64,000 nucleotides of DNA from Rhodoferax sp. Lineage in GTDB: Bacteria > Pseudomonadota > Gammaproteobacteria > Burkholderiales > Burkholderiaceae_C. The position numbers were made by a program, and so were the translations under genes. Under the pieces are notes generated by a model, which searched no databases, was not told the origin of the DNA, and saw only the letters and a list, made by a program, of their open reading frames with translations. Position 1 is the stretch's first letter. Each line of letters starts with the position of its first letter. The stretch covers positions 248,001-312,000 of the forward strand of contig NZ_JABBPD010000007.1 in the NCBI RefSeq assembly GCF_012927445.1, written 5' to 3'. Shown in pieces: positions 35,426 through 44,366 of this stretch.

Positions 35426-36988
35426 ATGGATGTCAAGAAACCTTTTGAAATTGCGCGCGAGACGCTCAAACAACTCACCGTGCGCAAGATGGCGCCCACG
35501 CCGGCCAATTACCAGATGATTTACAGCGAAGTTGCGGGGGTTGCCACCGAACTGCCGTTTCCCGCCGACCGGCTGCGTGACATTGCGCAGGCCTTGCCCA
35601 CCAAAACGCCCGGCCAGCAAAAACAGCGCGGCTTGCTGGACTCCGCCATCCGGCAATTGAACTGGGACGGTGTCAAAAACGCCTTGATGGCTTATGGCGG
35701 CTTCAGCCCCCCGGCCGACACATCCCCCTTTGCCGGAACGCAAGTGTCAATTGCGCCGCCGGTGGAGACCCTGTCGTCCACGGTCAATGCACCCGCCTTG
35801 ACGGCGGATTTTTTTGAACAAATTGCGCGGCTGATTGAGTACGCCCTGCCGGCGCTGGGGACGGACGATGAACGCTTTGCCGAGCAAACCCAGTTGTTGC
35901 TGACCGCCATGCGCCAGCCGGAGCCCGATGTGCTGGCGGTCAAGCTGATGCTGAGCAACTTTGGCAACCGGCTTTCGTTTGCCGCCGAAGACCAGGCCGA
36001 GATCAAGGTCACGCTACTCAAGCTGCTGCACCTGATCATTGAAAACATCGGTGAACTCAGTCTGGACGATCGCTGGCTCACGGGTCAAATCGAGGCCCTG
36101 ATGACGGCGTCAAGCCCGCCGCTCAGTTTGCGCCGGCTCGATGATGTGGAACGCCGCCTGAAAGACGTGATCTTCAAGCAGACCGAGGCCAAAGGCCGGG
36201 CCCTGGAAGCGCAGGAAGAAATGCGGCTGATGCTGTCCACCTTCATTGAACGGCTGTCGCAAATGACCGAATCCACCAGCGCCTACCACGGCAAGATGGA
36301 AGAAAACGCGCGCCTGATCGAGCAGGCCAAAACCATGGCCGACATCGCGCCGGTGCTGAAAGAGGTGGTCGGCGCCACCCGAACCATGGCGCACGACAGC
36401 CTGACGGCGCGGGACGAGTTGCGCGGCATGCGCGAAAAGGCCCAAACCACCGAAGCCGAGCTGGTCAAACTGCACCAGGAACTGGACCGTGTCAGCGCGC
36501 TGGCGCGGCATGACCCCTTGACTGGCGCGCTCAATCGCAAGGGTCTGGACGAAGCGTTGGACCGTGAAATCTCCAATGTCCGGCGTAAAGAGAGCCCACT
36601 GTGCATGGCGATGCTGGACATTGATAACTTCAAAACGCTCAACGACACCCTCGGGCACGCCACCGGTGATGCGGCGCTGACGCACTTGGCGACCGTCACC
36701 CGCGAAGCGATGCGGCCGCAGGACACGCTGGCCCGCTATGGCGGTGAAGAATTTGTGATTTTGCTGCCCGACACGCCGCTGGACAAAGGGATCGAAGCCA
36801 TGACGCGCTTGCAACGCGAATTGACCAAACGCTTCTTTTTGGCCGGCACCGAGAAAATTCTGATCACCTTCAGCGCCGGCGTGGCGCAGATGGCGGGCAA
36901 CGAGTCCGGCCTGGAAACCATCAAACGGGCCGATCAGGCCATGTATTTGGCCAAGCGTTCGGGTAAAAACCGCGTGCTGGGTTCATGA
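35426..36988 (+). CDS. Diguanylate cyclase (GGDEF domain)
   Basis: 520 residues. A long helical N-terminal region (1-355), including a coiled-coil stretch around 275-355, precedes a GGDEF domain. The active-site motif is GGEEF at 439-443, and RPQD at 430-433 is the inhibitory I-site five residues before it, so the enzyme should make cyclic di-GMP and be product-inhibited. No transmembrane segment is evident. The upstream region holds the origin-like element A and a repeat copy directly at the start codon. Confidence 0.92.
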   Translation: MDVKKPFEIARETLKQLTVRKMAPTPANYQMIYSEVAGVATELPFPADRLRDIAQALPTKTPGQQKQRGLLDSAIRQLNWDGVKNALMAYGGFSPPADTSPFAGTQVSIAPPVETLSSTVNAPALTADFFEQIARLIEYALPALGTDDERFAEQTQLLLTAMRQPEPDVLAVKLMLSNFGNRLSFAAEDQAEIKVTLLKLLHLIIENIGELSLDDRWLTGQIEALMTASSPPLSLRRLDDVERRLKDVIFKQTEAKGRALEAQEEMRLMLSTFIERLSQMTESTSAYHGKMEENARLIEQAKTMADIAPVLKEVVGATRTMAHDSLTARDELRGMREKAQTTEAELVKLHQELDRVSALARHDPLTGALNRKGLDEALDREISNVRRKESPLCMAMLDIDNFKTLNDTLGHATGDAALTHLATVTREAMRPQDTLARYGGEEFVILLPDTPLDKGIEAMTRLQRELTKRFFLAGTEKILITFSAGVAQMAGNESGLETIKRADQAMYLAKRSGKNRVLGS

Positions 36989-37010
36989 TTTCAACCGATT
37001 AGAAGTTCCT

Positions 37011-37589
37011 ATGACATATTTGATTTTGGGTTTGATTATTTTTCTGGGCGCGCATTCGGTGCGAATCGTGAACGAGGACTGGCGCACCCGAACCCGGGCG
37101 CGGCTGGGGCCGTTGCCCTGGAAGGCGCTGTATTCGCTGGTGTCGGTGATCGGCTTGGGCTTGGTGGTGTGGGGCTTTGGTCTGGCACGACAGCAGCCGG
37201 TGCAGTTGTGGAGCCCGCCCACCGGCATGCGCCACCTGGCGGCGCTGCTGACCCTGATTGCTTTTGTGTTGCTGGCGGCGGCCTACGTGCCGGGCAATGG
37301 CATCAAGGCGCGTCTGCACCACCCCATGGTGCTGGGCGTCAAGGTCTGGGCGTTGGCGCATTTGCTGTCCAACGGCAACCTGGGTCATGTGGTGTTGTTT
37401 GGCTCGTTCCTGGTCTGGGCAATTTTGGATTTCAGTACCGCCCGCCGGCGTGATCGGGCCACCGGCGCACGCTACCCGCGCGGCACCGCAGGCGCCACCG
37501 GCATCACGGTGGCGCTTGGCGTCGGCACCTGGATTGCCTTTGCGCTGTGGTTGCACGGGTTATTGATCGGTGTGCGTCCGTTCGGCTGA
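37011..37589 (+). CDS. NnrU family membrane protein
   Basis: 192 residues with about five hydrophobic helices. The family pattern is visible in LIIFLGAHSVRI, a LYSLVSVIGLGLVVWGFG stretch and the His-containing segment HHPMVLGVKVWALAHLLSNG. NnrU is associated with denitrification gene clusters and is distantly related to isoprenoid-modifying membrane enzymes; its role is unknown. It lies 22 bp after the diguanylate cyclase, probably in one transcript. Confidence 0.9.
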   Translation: MTYLILGLIIFLGAHSVRIVNEDWRTRTRARLGPLPWKALYSLVSVIGLGLVVWGFGLARQQPVQLWSPPTGMRHLAALLTLIAFVLLAAAYVPGNGIKARLHHPMVLGVKVWALAHLLSNGNLGHVVLFGSFLVWAILDFSTARRRDRATGARYPRGTAGATGITVALGVGTWIAFALWLHGLLIGVRPFG

Positions 37590-37611
37590 ACCATACATAA
37601 GGGGTTGATCA

Positions 37612-40284
37612 ATGAGCATTCGCAATCTTGATTCTTTGTTTGACCCGGCCTCCATCGCCGTTTTTGGGGCCTCGTTGCGGGCCGGCAGCGTCGGATCCAC
37701 GGTCTGGCGCAATCTCACCAGCGGCAACTACAAAGGCGCGTTGTACGCGGTCAACCCCAAACACCGTGAACTGGCCGGACATCCGGTGGTCGCCCATGCC
37801 GCCGATTTACCGGCCATTCCCGCGCTGGCGGTGATTTGTACGCCACCGGCCAGCGTGGCCAAGTTGATTGAAGAATTAGGGCGGCTGGGGACGCGCGCTG
37901 CCGTGGTGATGACCGCCGGCATGACGGGCGAGCAGAAGCAGACCATGCTGGAAGCGGCGCAGCGCCACTTGCTGCGCATCCTGGGGCCCAACTGTATTGG
38001 CCTGCTGGCGCCGCACAAGGGCCTGAATGCCAGTTTCTCCCACATTGACGCGCTGCCGGGTGAGTTGGCTTTTGTCTCGCAGTCCGGTGCCCTGGTGACC
38101 GCCATGCTGGATTGGGCGCAGGGACGGGGCATCGGCTTTTCATATTTTGTGTCGCTGGGCGAACACACCGATGTCGATTTTGGCGACATGCTGGACTACC
38201 TGGCCAGCGACCCGAAGACGCGGGCCATTTTGTTGTATGCCGAATCGATCGAGTCGCCACGCAAATTCATGTCAGCGGCCCGAGCGGCGGCGCGCAACAA
38301 ACCGGTGATTGTGGTGAAGGCCGGGCGTTCGCCGCAGGGTCAGCTGGCGGCCGCCTCGCACACCGGTGCGCTGGCCGGTTCGGACATGGTGTTTGATGCC
38401 GCGATTGACCGTGCCGGCATGCTGCGGGTCAATACCTTGCAGGAGCTGTTTCTGGCCGCAGAAACCCTGTCGCGCTTTCGGACCAATGTCAGCAATTCCC
38501 TCACCATCTTGACCAATGGCGGCGGCGCCGGCGTCATGGCGGCAGACGCCGCCGCCTACATGGGCGTGCAACTGTCGGAACTGAGCGAGGCCACGCGCAA
38601 GCAACTGGATGCCGTGCTGCCGCCCAACTGGTCGCATGGCAACCCGGTGGACATCATTGGCGATGCGCCGGTGACGCGTTACGAGCAGGCGCTCAAAGTG
38701 CTCAATGCCGACCCGGCGAGCGGGGCGGTGCTGTTTATCCACGCCCCTACCGCCATCGTGCCCAGCGCCGACATTGCGCGGGCCTTGGTGCCGCTGGTCC
38801 CCCATGATGCGTTTGCGCCAGCGCGCCTGATGAGCTGCTGGCTGGGTGACAAAGCGGTGCAGGAGGCGCGCCAGGTGTTTCAGGACGCCGGCATCGCCAA
38901 CTATGACACGCCGGAGCAGGCGGTGCGCGCGTTTTCCATGCTGCAGCGTTACCGGCACAACCAGGCCGAGCTGACGGAGGCGCCGCCGGCCTTGCTGCCG
39001 GATATGCGCCCGGACACGGCGGCGATCAAGGCCATCGTGCAAGCGGCGCTGGCCAGTGGCCGCGAGATGCTGACCGAACCGGAAGCCAAAGCCGTGCTGG
39101 ATGCCTGCCGCATTCCGGTGGTGCCGACGCAACGCGTCGACGCCACGCCCGAGGCAGCCGTCAGCGCCGCGCTGACCATTGGTTTCCCGGTGGTGCTGAA
39201 GATTTTGTCCGACGATATTTCGCACAAATCAGATGTCGGCGGTGTCGCCCTCAACCTGCAGGACGCGCAGGAGGTGCGCGATGCCGTGCAAAGCATGCTG
39301 GTGCGCGTGCAGCGCCAGCACCCCAAAGCGCGCCTGCAGGGCTTTACCGTGCAGGCCATGGTGCGGCGCGCGCATGCGCAGGAACTGATTGTCGGCAGCA
39401 CGATCGACAGCGTGTTTGGCCCGGTCATCCTGTTTGGTCAGGGCGGCACGGCGGTCGAGGTCATGGCGGACCGGGCGGTGGCCTTACCGCCGCTGAATGT
39501 GCCGCTGGCCAAAGCGCTGGTGTCGCGCACGCGGGTGGCCCGCCTGCTGGCCGGCTGGCGCGACACGCCTGCGGTGGACGAGGCGGCGCTGCACGGGGTG
39601 CTGGTGGCGGTGTCACAGCTGCTGGCGGAGATTCCCGAGATTGCCGAACTGGACATCAACCCCCTGATCGTCAACTTTGAAGGCGCCATGGCGCTCGATG
39701 CGCGCATCCGGTTGAGTGCGACAGCGCCCGCCGGCGCGACTAATTTTGCCATCTGTCCGTACCCCCTCCAGCTGGAGGAAACCGTGCAGTGGCAGGGGCG
39801 TACGCTGTGTCTGCGGCCGATTCGACCAGAAGACGAGGCGCTGCACATGGAGTTTTTGCAGCATCTTGACCCGGAAGACGTCCGGATGCGGGTGTTCTAC
39901 AGCAAGCGTGCCATTGAGCGCAGCGAGCTGGCACGGCTGGTGCAGATTGATTACGCCCGCGAAATGGCTTTTGTGGCGCTGGCCCCCGGACCGGATGGCC
40001 AGCCGCAGACGCTGGGCGTGGTGCGCGCCATGGCCGACCCGGACAACATCGAGGCGGAGTTTGGCGTGATCGTGCGCTCCGAGCTGAAAGGCAGCGGCCT
40101 GGGGCTCTTGCTGATGCAGAAACTGATTGCCTACCTGCGCAGCCAAGGGACGCAGCGGCTGGTGGCCACCGTGCTGGATTACAACGAGCGAATGCTCAAA
40201 CTGGCCAAAGAACTTGGCTTTAAAGAAGTCGCTGAGAATGAAGCGGGCGAATGCACCAAATGCATCGCGTTGCCCCTTACTTGA
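37612..40284 (+). CDS. Protein lysine acetyltransferase, Pat/PatZ type (acyl-CoA synthetase-like plus GNAT)
   Basis: 890 residues. An N-terminal CoA-binding Rossmann domain (DPASIAVFGASLRAGSVGS) and a CoA-ligase-like domain extend to about residue 460. An ATP-grasp region lies around 490-700 (VVLKILSDDISHKSDVGGV), and a C-terminal GNAT domain around 735-890 (LRPIRPEDEALHMEF ... GSGLGLLLMQKLI). This order matches E. coli PatZ/YfiQ, which acetylates and inactivates acetyl-CoA synthetase and other proteins. It follows nnrU by 22 bp. Confidence 0.92.
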   Translation: MSIRNLDSLFDPASIAVFGASLRAGSVGSTVWRNLTSGNYKGALYAVNPKHRELAGHPVVAHAADLPAIPALAVICTPPASVAKLIEELGRLGTRAAVVMTAGMTGEQKQTMLEAAQRHLLRILGPNCIGLLAPHKGLNASFSHIDALPGELAFVSQSGALVTAMLDWAQGRGIGFSYFVSLGEHTDVDFGDMLDYLASDPKTRAILLYAESIESPRKFMSAARAAARNKPVIVVKAGRSPQGQLAAASHTGALAGSDMVFDAAIDRAGMLRVNTLQELFLAAETLSRFRTNVSNSLTILTNGGGAGVMAADAAAYMGVQLSELSEATRKQLDAVLPPNWSHGNPVDIIGDAPVTRYEQALKVLNADPASGAVLFIHAPTAIVPSADIARALVPLVPHDAFAPARLMSCWLGDKAVQEARQVFQDAGIANYDTPEQAVRAFSMLQRYRHNQAELTEAPPALLPDMRPDTAAIKAIVQAALASGREMLTEPEAKAVLDACRIPVVPTQRVDATPEAAVSAALTIGFPVVLKILSDDISHKSDVGGVALNLQDAQEVRDAVQSMLVRVQRQHPKARLQGFTVQAMVRRAHAQELIVGSTIDSVFGPVILFGQGGTAVEVMADRAVALPPLNVPLAKALVSRTRVARLLAGWRDTPAVDEAALHGVLVAVSQLLAEIPEIAELDINPLIVNFEGAMALDARIRLSATAPAGATNFAICPYPLQLEETVQWQGRTLCLRPIRPEDEALHMEFLQHLDPEDVRMRVFYSKRAIERSELARLVQIDYAREMAFVALAPGPDGQPQTLGVVRAMADPDNIEAEFGVIVRSELKGSGLGLLLMQKLIAYLRSQGTQRLVATVLDYNERMLKLAKELGFKEVAENEAGECTKCIALPLT

Positions 40285-40489
40285 TGCCGATGGCCCACTG
40301 AATCAGGTACTTGGCCACAAAGCCGGTCATGCCGAAAGCCAGACCCAGAAAGATGACAAAAGTGCCGAATTTACCGGCCTTGGATTCCCAGGCCAGCTGG
40401 CCGATGATGAACAGCATGTAGAGCATGAAGCCGCCGACGCCGAAGGTGAGGCCGAAGGCGGCAATTTGTTCTTCCGAATAACCAAACAT
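40277..40489 (-). CDS. DUF2788 small membrane protein
   Basis: 70 residues with two transmembrane helices (AFGLTFGVGGFMLYMLFIIG and FGTFVIFLGLAFGMTGFVA) separated by a short loop containing WESKAGK. This is the DUF2788 family, of unknown function. ATG 40489 overlaps the DUF2189 stop (TGATG), so the two are coupled. The last 8 bp overlap the end of the convergent pat gene. Confidence 0.82.
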   Translation of the reverse strand: MFGYSEEQIAAFGLTFGVGGFMLYMLFIIGQLAWESKAGKFGTFVIFLGLAFGMTGFVAKYLIQWAIGIK

Positions 40490-41331
40490 CAGCGCGACTC
40501 CCGTTCCGGCAGGCTTGAAACATCGACCAGGTCGCGATAGGCATGCCAACTGGCATGGCCCAGCATCGGAATCACCGCAATCAGGCCCAGCAGGGCAGAA
40601 CCCAGACCGAGCAAGGTAAAGCCCATGATGAGGGCAGCCCAGAAGGCCATCGGCAAGGGATTCGCCAGAACCGCTTGCCAACTGGTCAGAACCGCCTGCC
40701 ACAAAGTGACCCGACGGTCCAGCAGCATCGGCATGGCAATCGCGGTCGAGGCAAAAATAGGCGCCGCCATCACGCCACCCAAGGCCAGCCAAAGTTCAAA
40801 CAGGTGACTGTCTTCGGCCAGCATCACATGCCGGATGAAGTCGAGCGGCGTGGTGATCGGCACGGGGGCCAGCAGGGTGATCAGTGCCGCCGAGGTCAGC
40901 ACCCAGCCGGTGGCGGCCAGTGCCAGCAACGCGCCGAATTGCACCAGACACCAGTAATCATTGCCCCATTTGTTGAAATGGCTGTGTTGCCAGTTCAACC
41001 AGGTTTTCAGCACCACGCTGGCATCGGCTTTTTCACCACGCTCGAGGGCGCGGCTCAGCGCATACAGGCTGGTCGCCAGCACCGGGGCGATCACCAGAAA
41101 ACCGGAGAGCACCCCGGCCAGGAGCCAAAAACGGTCGCGCGCGAGGCCCAGGATGGCCATCCCGACCAGGGTCAGCACCAGGCCGTGGGCAAAACTGATC
41201 CAGCCACAGCGTGCCATGTCGCGCCAGGCATGGACCAGCCAGTGCATTGGCTGGAACAGCGGGATGGTGCGTACGCCAGGAAGTGCGCGGGCAGGCGGCG
41301 TGGCCGGAATCTGGGGCGGTGGTGTGTGCAT
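40489..41331 (-). CDS. DUF2189 polytopic membrane protein
   Basis: 280 residues from ATG 41331. After a Pro-rich N-terminus, six or so hydrophobic helices follow, with the family pattern AWRDMARCGWISFAHGLVLTL, VAPVLATSLYALSRALERGE and FELWLALGGVMAAPIFA. Function unknown; relatives are often found near cytochrome c oxidase genes, which are not seen here. It is co-translated with the DUF2788 gene. Confidence 0.85.
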   Translation of the reverse strand: MHTPPPQIPATPPARALPGVRTIPLFQPMHWLVHAWRDMARCGWISFAHGLVLTLVGMAILGLARDRFWLLAGVLSGFLVIAPVLATSLYALSRALERGEKADASVVLKTWLNWQHSHFNKWGNDYWCLVQFGALLALAATGWVLTSAALITLLAPVPITTPLDFIRHVMLAEDSHLFELWLALGGVMAAPIFASTAIAMPMLLDRRVTLWQAVLTSWQAVLANPLPMAFWAALIMGFTLLGLGSALLGLIAVIPMLGHASWHAYRDLVDVSSLPERESR

Positions 41332-41453
41332 GAGTAGGGCTATTTTAGGCTTGCGTTGGAGGGGACCGGCTTGGCGGCCAGCGCACACGCTGACCCGAAT
41401 CACGGGCCATGCAGCACCGCATAATGCCTGATTTGCTGCCCGAGGAAATTGCC

Positions 41454-41819
41454 ATGCCCCGTCCGATCCTTGCTGAATCCAATATTCACCCCGCCATTCG
41501 GGACAAGATTGCCAGCCACGAACAAGGCCTTGTTCAAGAAGTGCAGGCGGCGGTGGCAAAGCACGACGTGGTGGTGGTCGGCATGGGCCTGAACCCGTTC
41601 CCGAAACAGGCGCGCAAAGCGCTGGATGCCGCCGGGGTGGCGTACCAGTACCTGGAATACGGCAATTACTTCAACAACTGGCGCAAGCGCAACGCACTCA
41701 AACTGTGGACCGGCTGGCCGAGCTTTCCGATGGTGTTTGTCAAAGGCACGCTGGTCGGCGGTGCCAGCGATCTGGTCAAGCTGATGGACAGTGGTGAACT
41801 TAAGAAAATGCTGGCCTGA
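41454..41819 (+). CDS. Glutaredoxin-like protein lacking the active-site cysteine
   Basis: 121 residues from ATG 41454. The thioredoxin-fold pattern is intact (VVVVGMGLNPFPKQARKALD, YQYLEYG, WTGWPSFPMVFVKGTLVGGASDL), including the TxP/GG segments that bind glutathione in monothiol glutaredoxins. The position of CGFS or CPYC reads NPFP, and the whole protein has no cysteine. It cannot do dithiol or monothiol chemistry and may be a glutathione or FeS-cluster-binding scaffold. It is convergent with the Spy-like gene across a strong hairpin. Confidence 0.8.
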   Translation: MPRPILAESNIHPAIRDKIASHEQGLVQEVQAAVAKHDVVVVGMGLNPFPKQARKALDAAGVAYQYLEYGNYFNNWRKRNALKLWTGWPSFPMVFVKGTLVGGASDLVKLMDSGELKKMLA

Positions 41820-41828
41820 ACGCAACAA

Positions 41829-41859
41829 GGCCGGGCTTCGCTGTTGGCGAAGCCCGGCC
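41829..41859. terminator. 12-bp perfect hairpin between convergent genes
   Basis: GGCCGGGCTTCG and CGAAGCCCGGCC flank a CTGTTGG loop, nine bases after the glutaredoxin-like stop and 19 bases from the Spy-like stop. It can serve both convergent genes. There is no strong T-tract. Confidence 0.78.
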
Positions 41860-41877
41860 CCGGTGAGTTGCCGCTAG

Positions 41878-42453
41878 TTACTTGCTGGCGGGACTAGCGG
41901 GTTGTGCGGCAGGTTGGACCGGCCCTTTGCCGTCCCGCATGCCGCCTTTGCGGCCATCGCGACCCTGGCGGGGCATGGCGTTGGCATCAAATACTTTTTG
42001 CTGCTCGGGCGTCAGCGTGGCGTAGAAGGCTTTGGTGGCTTCCCCATGCTTTTCCATCACGACATTCATGTCGGTCATGCGCTGGGTGTGCAGGGCCTTC
42101 ATTTTGTCGATGCGTTCGGGTGTGGTCAGCTTTTCCATCTCGGCGCGGTCAGGGCGGGTTCCCATCATGCCAACCGGTGGTTTCATCGCTGCCGTGTAGG
42201 TGGTCCATGCGCCTTCCTGGGCCGCGGTCAGCTTGAGCTTTGCTTTCAGGTCCGTGTTGCGTTTGTCCATCCAGGCCTGCATCTTGGCGGGGTCCATTTT
42301 GCCCATGCGGTCATGGTGCATACCTTGGTGCATGCCGCCGCCTGCGCCCATCATGCCGTCGCAGTCGCCGCGCATCGGGGATTGTGAAAAAGCGGCAAAA
42401 CCGGCCGTTGCCAGCAGGGCGGCGATCAAAACGGGTTTAAAAACTGATTTCAT
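41878..42453 (-). CDS. Spy/CpxP-family periplasmic protein (LTXXQ-type)
   Basis: 191 residues from ATG 42453, with AAGGAAGC as ribosome binding site. The signal peptide ends AAFSQ near residue 25. The mature protein starts with a Met/His/Gly-rich stretch (MMGAGGGMHQGMHHDRMGKM) that could bind copper or other metals. LTAAQEGAW and LTPEQQKVFD are two LTxxQ repeats of the Spy/CpxP fold, and a Pro/Ala tail closes the protein. Such proteins are periplasmic chaperones or stress sensors induced by envelope or metal stress. Confidence 0.87.
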   Translation of the reverse strand: MKSVFKPVLIAALLATAGFAAFSQSPMRGDCDGMMGAGGGMHQGMHHDRMGKMDPAKMQAWMDKRNTDLKAKLKLTAAQEGAWTTYTAAMKPPVGMMGTRPDRAEMEKLTTPERIDKMKALHTQRMTDMNVVMEKHGEATKAFYATLTPEQQKVFDANAMPRQGRDGRKGGMRDGKGPVQPAAQPASPASK

Positions 42454-42642
42454 GTGAGCTTCCTTTTTGGTTCGGTCTGACACGCAGAACTTGGCATCAG
42501 GTTGGAGACTAGTTTGCACCCGCTTTGTATCGCTTGCGTGACGCGTGATGAAGGGTTTGTAAAGTTCCGTTACAAATAGCGCGGGAATTTGATGGGATGA
42601 TTGGCGGTTCAGAAATTGAATCAATCGTCAAAAAGGGTGCCA

Positions 42643-43539
42643 GTGTTCAAGAACGTGATCATGTATCGAATCGGGCCAGACTGGTCCGCGTCAGTGGCGC
42701 AGATGGAGGAAAGCCTCGACAGCGCGCGCTTTGTGGAATGTGGCGCCAGCCAGGAAAAATCCATTGGCTGGATCGAGCCGCGTGGCGAGGCCAACGGCCC
42801 GCTGGTGGAATCGGTCGGCGGGCAGCTGATCCTGAAGCTGATGATTGAGAGCAAGGCGCTGCCGGGCTCTGTCATCACCAAAAAGGCCAAAGAACGGGTG
42901 GCACATATCGAGGCCACCACCGGGCGTAAACCCGGCAAAAAAGAAACCCGCGAAATCAAGGACGACATCAAGCTGGAATTGATGCCGCTGGCCTTCAGCA
43001 AGGAGTCGTCAACTTTGGTCTGGATCGACCCCGCCGCGCAGCTGCTGGTGATCGATGCCGGCAGCCAGGGCCGCGCCGATGAGGTGGTCACGATGCTGGT
43101 GAAGGCACTGGCCGGCCTCGCGGTCACGTTGATCGACACCAAGGTCTCGCCCACGGCAGCCATGTCCGAGTGGCTGATCTCGCAGGAACCGCCCGCCGGC
43201 TTCACGGTGGACCGGGAGTGCGAGCTGAAAGCGGCCGATGAATCCAAGGCGGTGGTGCGCTATACCCGCCACCCGCTGGACACGGATGAAGTTCGCCAAT
43301 ATGTCGAGCAGGGCAAGCTGCCCACCAAGCTGGCGCTGACCTGGGACAGTCGGGTCTCGTTTGTGCTGACCGAAGGCCTGCAGCTCAAGAAGCTGGCATT
43401 TCTGGAGGTGGTGTTTGAAGGCAGCTCGGCCGGCAAAGACGACGGCTTTGACGCCGACGCCGCCATTGCCACCGGCGAGCTGCGCAAACTGCTGCCCGAT
43501 TTGTTGGAAGCGCTGGGTGGTGAGGTGTCGCTGGCTTGA
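42643..43539 (+). CDS. rdgC: Recombination-associated protein RdgC
   Basis: About 298 residues from GTG 42643 (VFKNVIMYRIGPDW), with AGGG spaced five bases before it; a GTG two codons earlier is also possible. FVECGASQEKSIGWIEPRG, ELMPLAFSKESSTLVWIDP and GQLILKLMIESK match RdgC, a ring-shaped dimer that encircles DNA and moderates RecA activity. Other start codons upstream in the open frame do not match the family. It is monocistronic, with a hairpin after it. Confidence 0.94.
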   Translation: MFKNVIMYRIGPDWSASVAQMEESLDSARFVECGASQEKSIGWIEPRGEANGPLVESVGGQLILKLMIESKALPGSVITKKAKERVAHIEATTGRKPGKKETREIKDDIKLELMPLAFSKESSTLVWIDPAAQLLVIDAGSQGRADEVVTMLVKALAGLAVTLIDTKVSPTAAMSEWLISQEPPAGFTVDRECELKAADESKAVVRYTRHPLDTDEVRQYVEQGKLPTKLALTWDSRVSFVLTEGLQLKKLAFLEVVFEGSSAGKDDGFDADAAIATGELRKLLPDLLEALGGEVSLA

Positions 43540-43574
43540 CGACGACGCCAGTGACGTGTCGCTGGCCCTGACGA

Positions 43575-43606
43575 CGTAAAGCCCAGAAACCCTTTGGGGC
43601 TTTACG
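43575..43606 (+). terminator. Hairpin downstream of rdgC
   Basis: CGTAAAGCCC pairs with GGGCTTTACG around a 12-base loop. There is no T-tract, so it may be a factor-dependent terminator. Confidence 0.55.
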
Positions 43607-43616
43607 CCACGACTTA

Positions 43617-43633
43617 GTAGACGACTGGTCTAC
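43617..43633 (+). promoter_or_regulatory. Putative NemR operator at the nemR promoter
   Basis: GTAGACGACTGGTCTAC has perfect six-base arms around a 5-base centre, 18 bp before the nemR-like start. It fits the TAGACC-n4-GGTCTA NemR box of E. coli. Confidence 0.72.
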
Positions 43634-43651
43634 TTTTGGTATGATTGCGTC

Positions 43652-44272
43652 ATGGTTATCGATCAATCCCCCGCCAAAAAACACATTCTTGATTGCGGCG
43701 AGCGCCTGATCGCGAACAAAGGCTTCGTCGGGGTCGGGCTGGCAGAAATCCTGGCGGCAGCTGGTGTGCCCAAGGGCTCGTTTTATCACTACTTCAGCTC
43801 GAAGGAACGCTTTGGCGAGGCCTTGCTGGTGCGCTATCTGGACCAGTACCTGCAGCAGCTGGACACCTTGCTCACAGCGGACGGCACCACCGCCCGCGCC
43901 CGCTTGATGCGCTACTGGTCGCACTGGAACGTCAGCCAGTGCGGCATCACCGCCGATGGTTGTGGCGCGTCCGGCGGCGGCGTCAAATGCCTGATCGTCA
44001 AGCTCAGCGCCGAAGTGGCCGACATTTCAGAAACCATGCGCCTGACCCTGCGCGATGGCACCGACCGGGTGGTGCAGCGCATTGCCCAGTGCCTGGAAGA
44101 GGCGCGCGCGGAAGGCTCCGTCCCGTCCACGCTGGTGGCCGACACCACCGCCATGACTTTGTACGAACTCTGGCTCGGGGCCAGTCTGCTGGCCAAGTTG
44201 CGGCGCGATAGCAGCCCGTTTGAACACGCCACGCGCAGCACCGAATGGCTGCTCGGTCCGCAAACCACTTAA
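43652..44272 (+). CDS. nemR: TetR-family electrophile sensor, NemR type
   Basis: 206 residues. The HTH is GVGLAEILAAAGVPKGSFYHYFSSKERFG (residues 27-55), and the core CLIVKLSAEVADISETMR is the NemR signature; Cys113 corresponds to E. coli Cys106, the residue modified by electrophiles and hypochlorite. NemR represses genes for N-ethylmaleimide reductase and glyoxalase and is released by quinones and aldehydes. Matching operators lie before this gene and before the yqhD-like gene downstream, so autoregulation and control of the next operon are likely. Confidence 0.88.
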   Translation: MVIDQSPAKKHILDCGERLIANKGFVGVGLAEILAAAGVPKGSFYHYFSSKERFGEALLVRYLDQYLQQLDTLLTADGTTARARLMRYWSHWNVSQCGITADGCGASGGGVKCLIVKLSAEVADISETMRLTLRDGTDRVVQRIAQCLEEARAEGSVPSTLVADTTAMTLYELWLGASLLAKLRRDSSPFEHATRSTEWLLGPQTT

Positions 44273-44306
44273 GGGACGCCTTGTTGCTCGCCTTTTCTTT
44301 CACTTA

Positions 44307-44323
44307 CTAGCCGACCGGTCTAC
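44307..44323 (+). promoter_or_regulatory. Putative NemR operator upstream of the yqhD-like gene
   Basis: CTAGCCGACCGGTCTAC agrees at 14 of 17 positions with the site at 43617-43633. It lies 43 bp before the yqhD-like start. Confidence 0.65.
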
Positions 44324-44366
44324 TTTGACTGATCCTTCATTTCAACCTTCACTCACCAGGACCACC

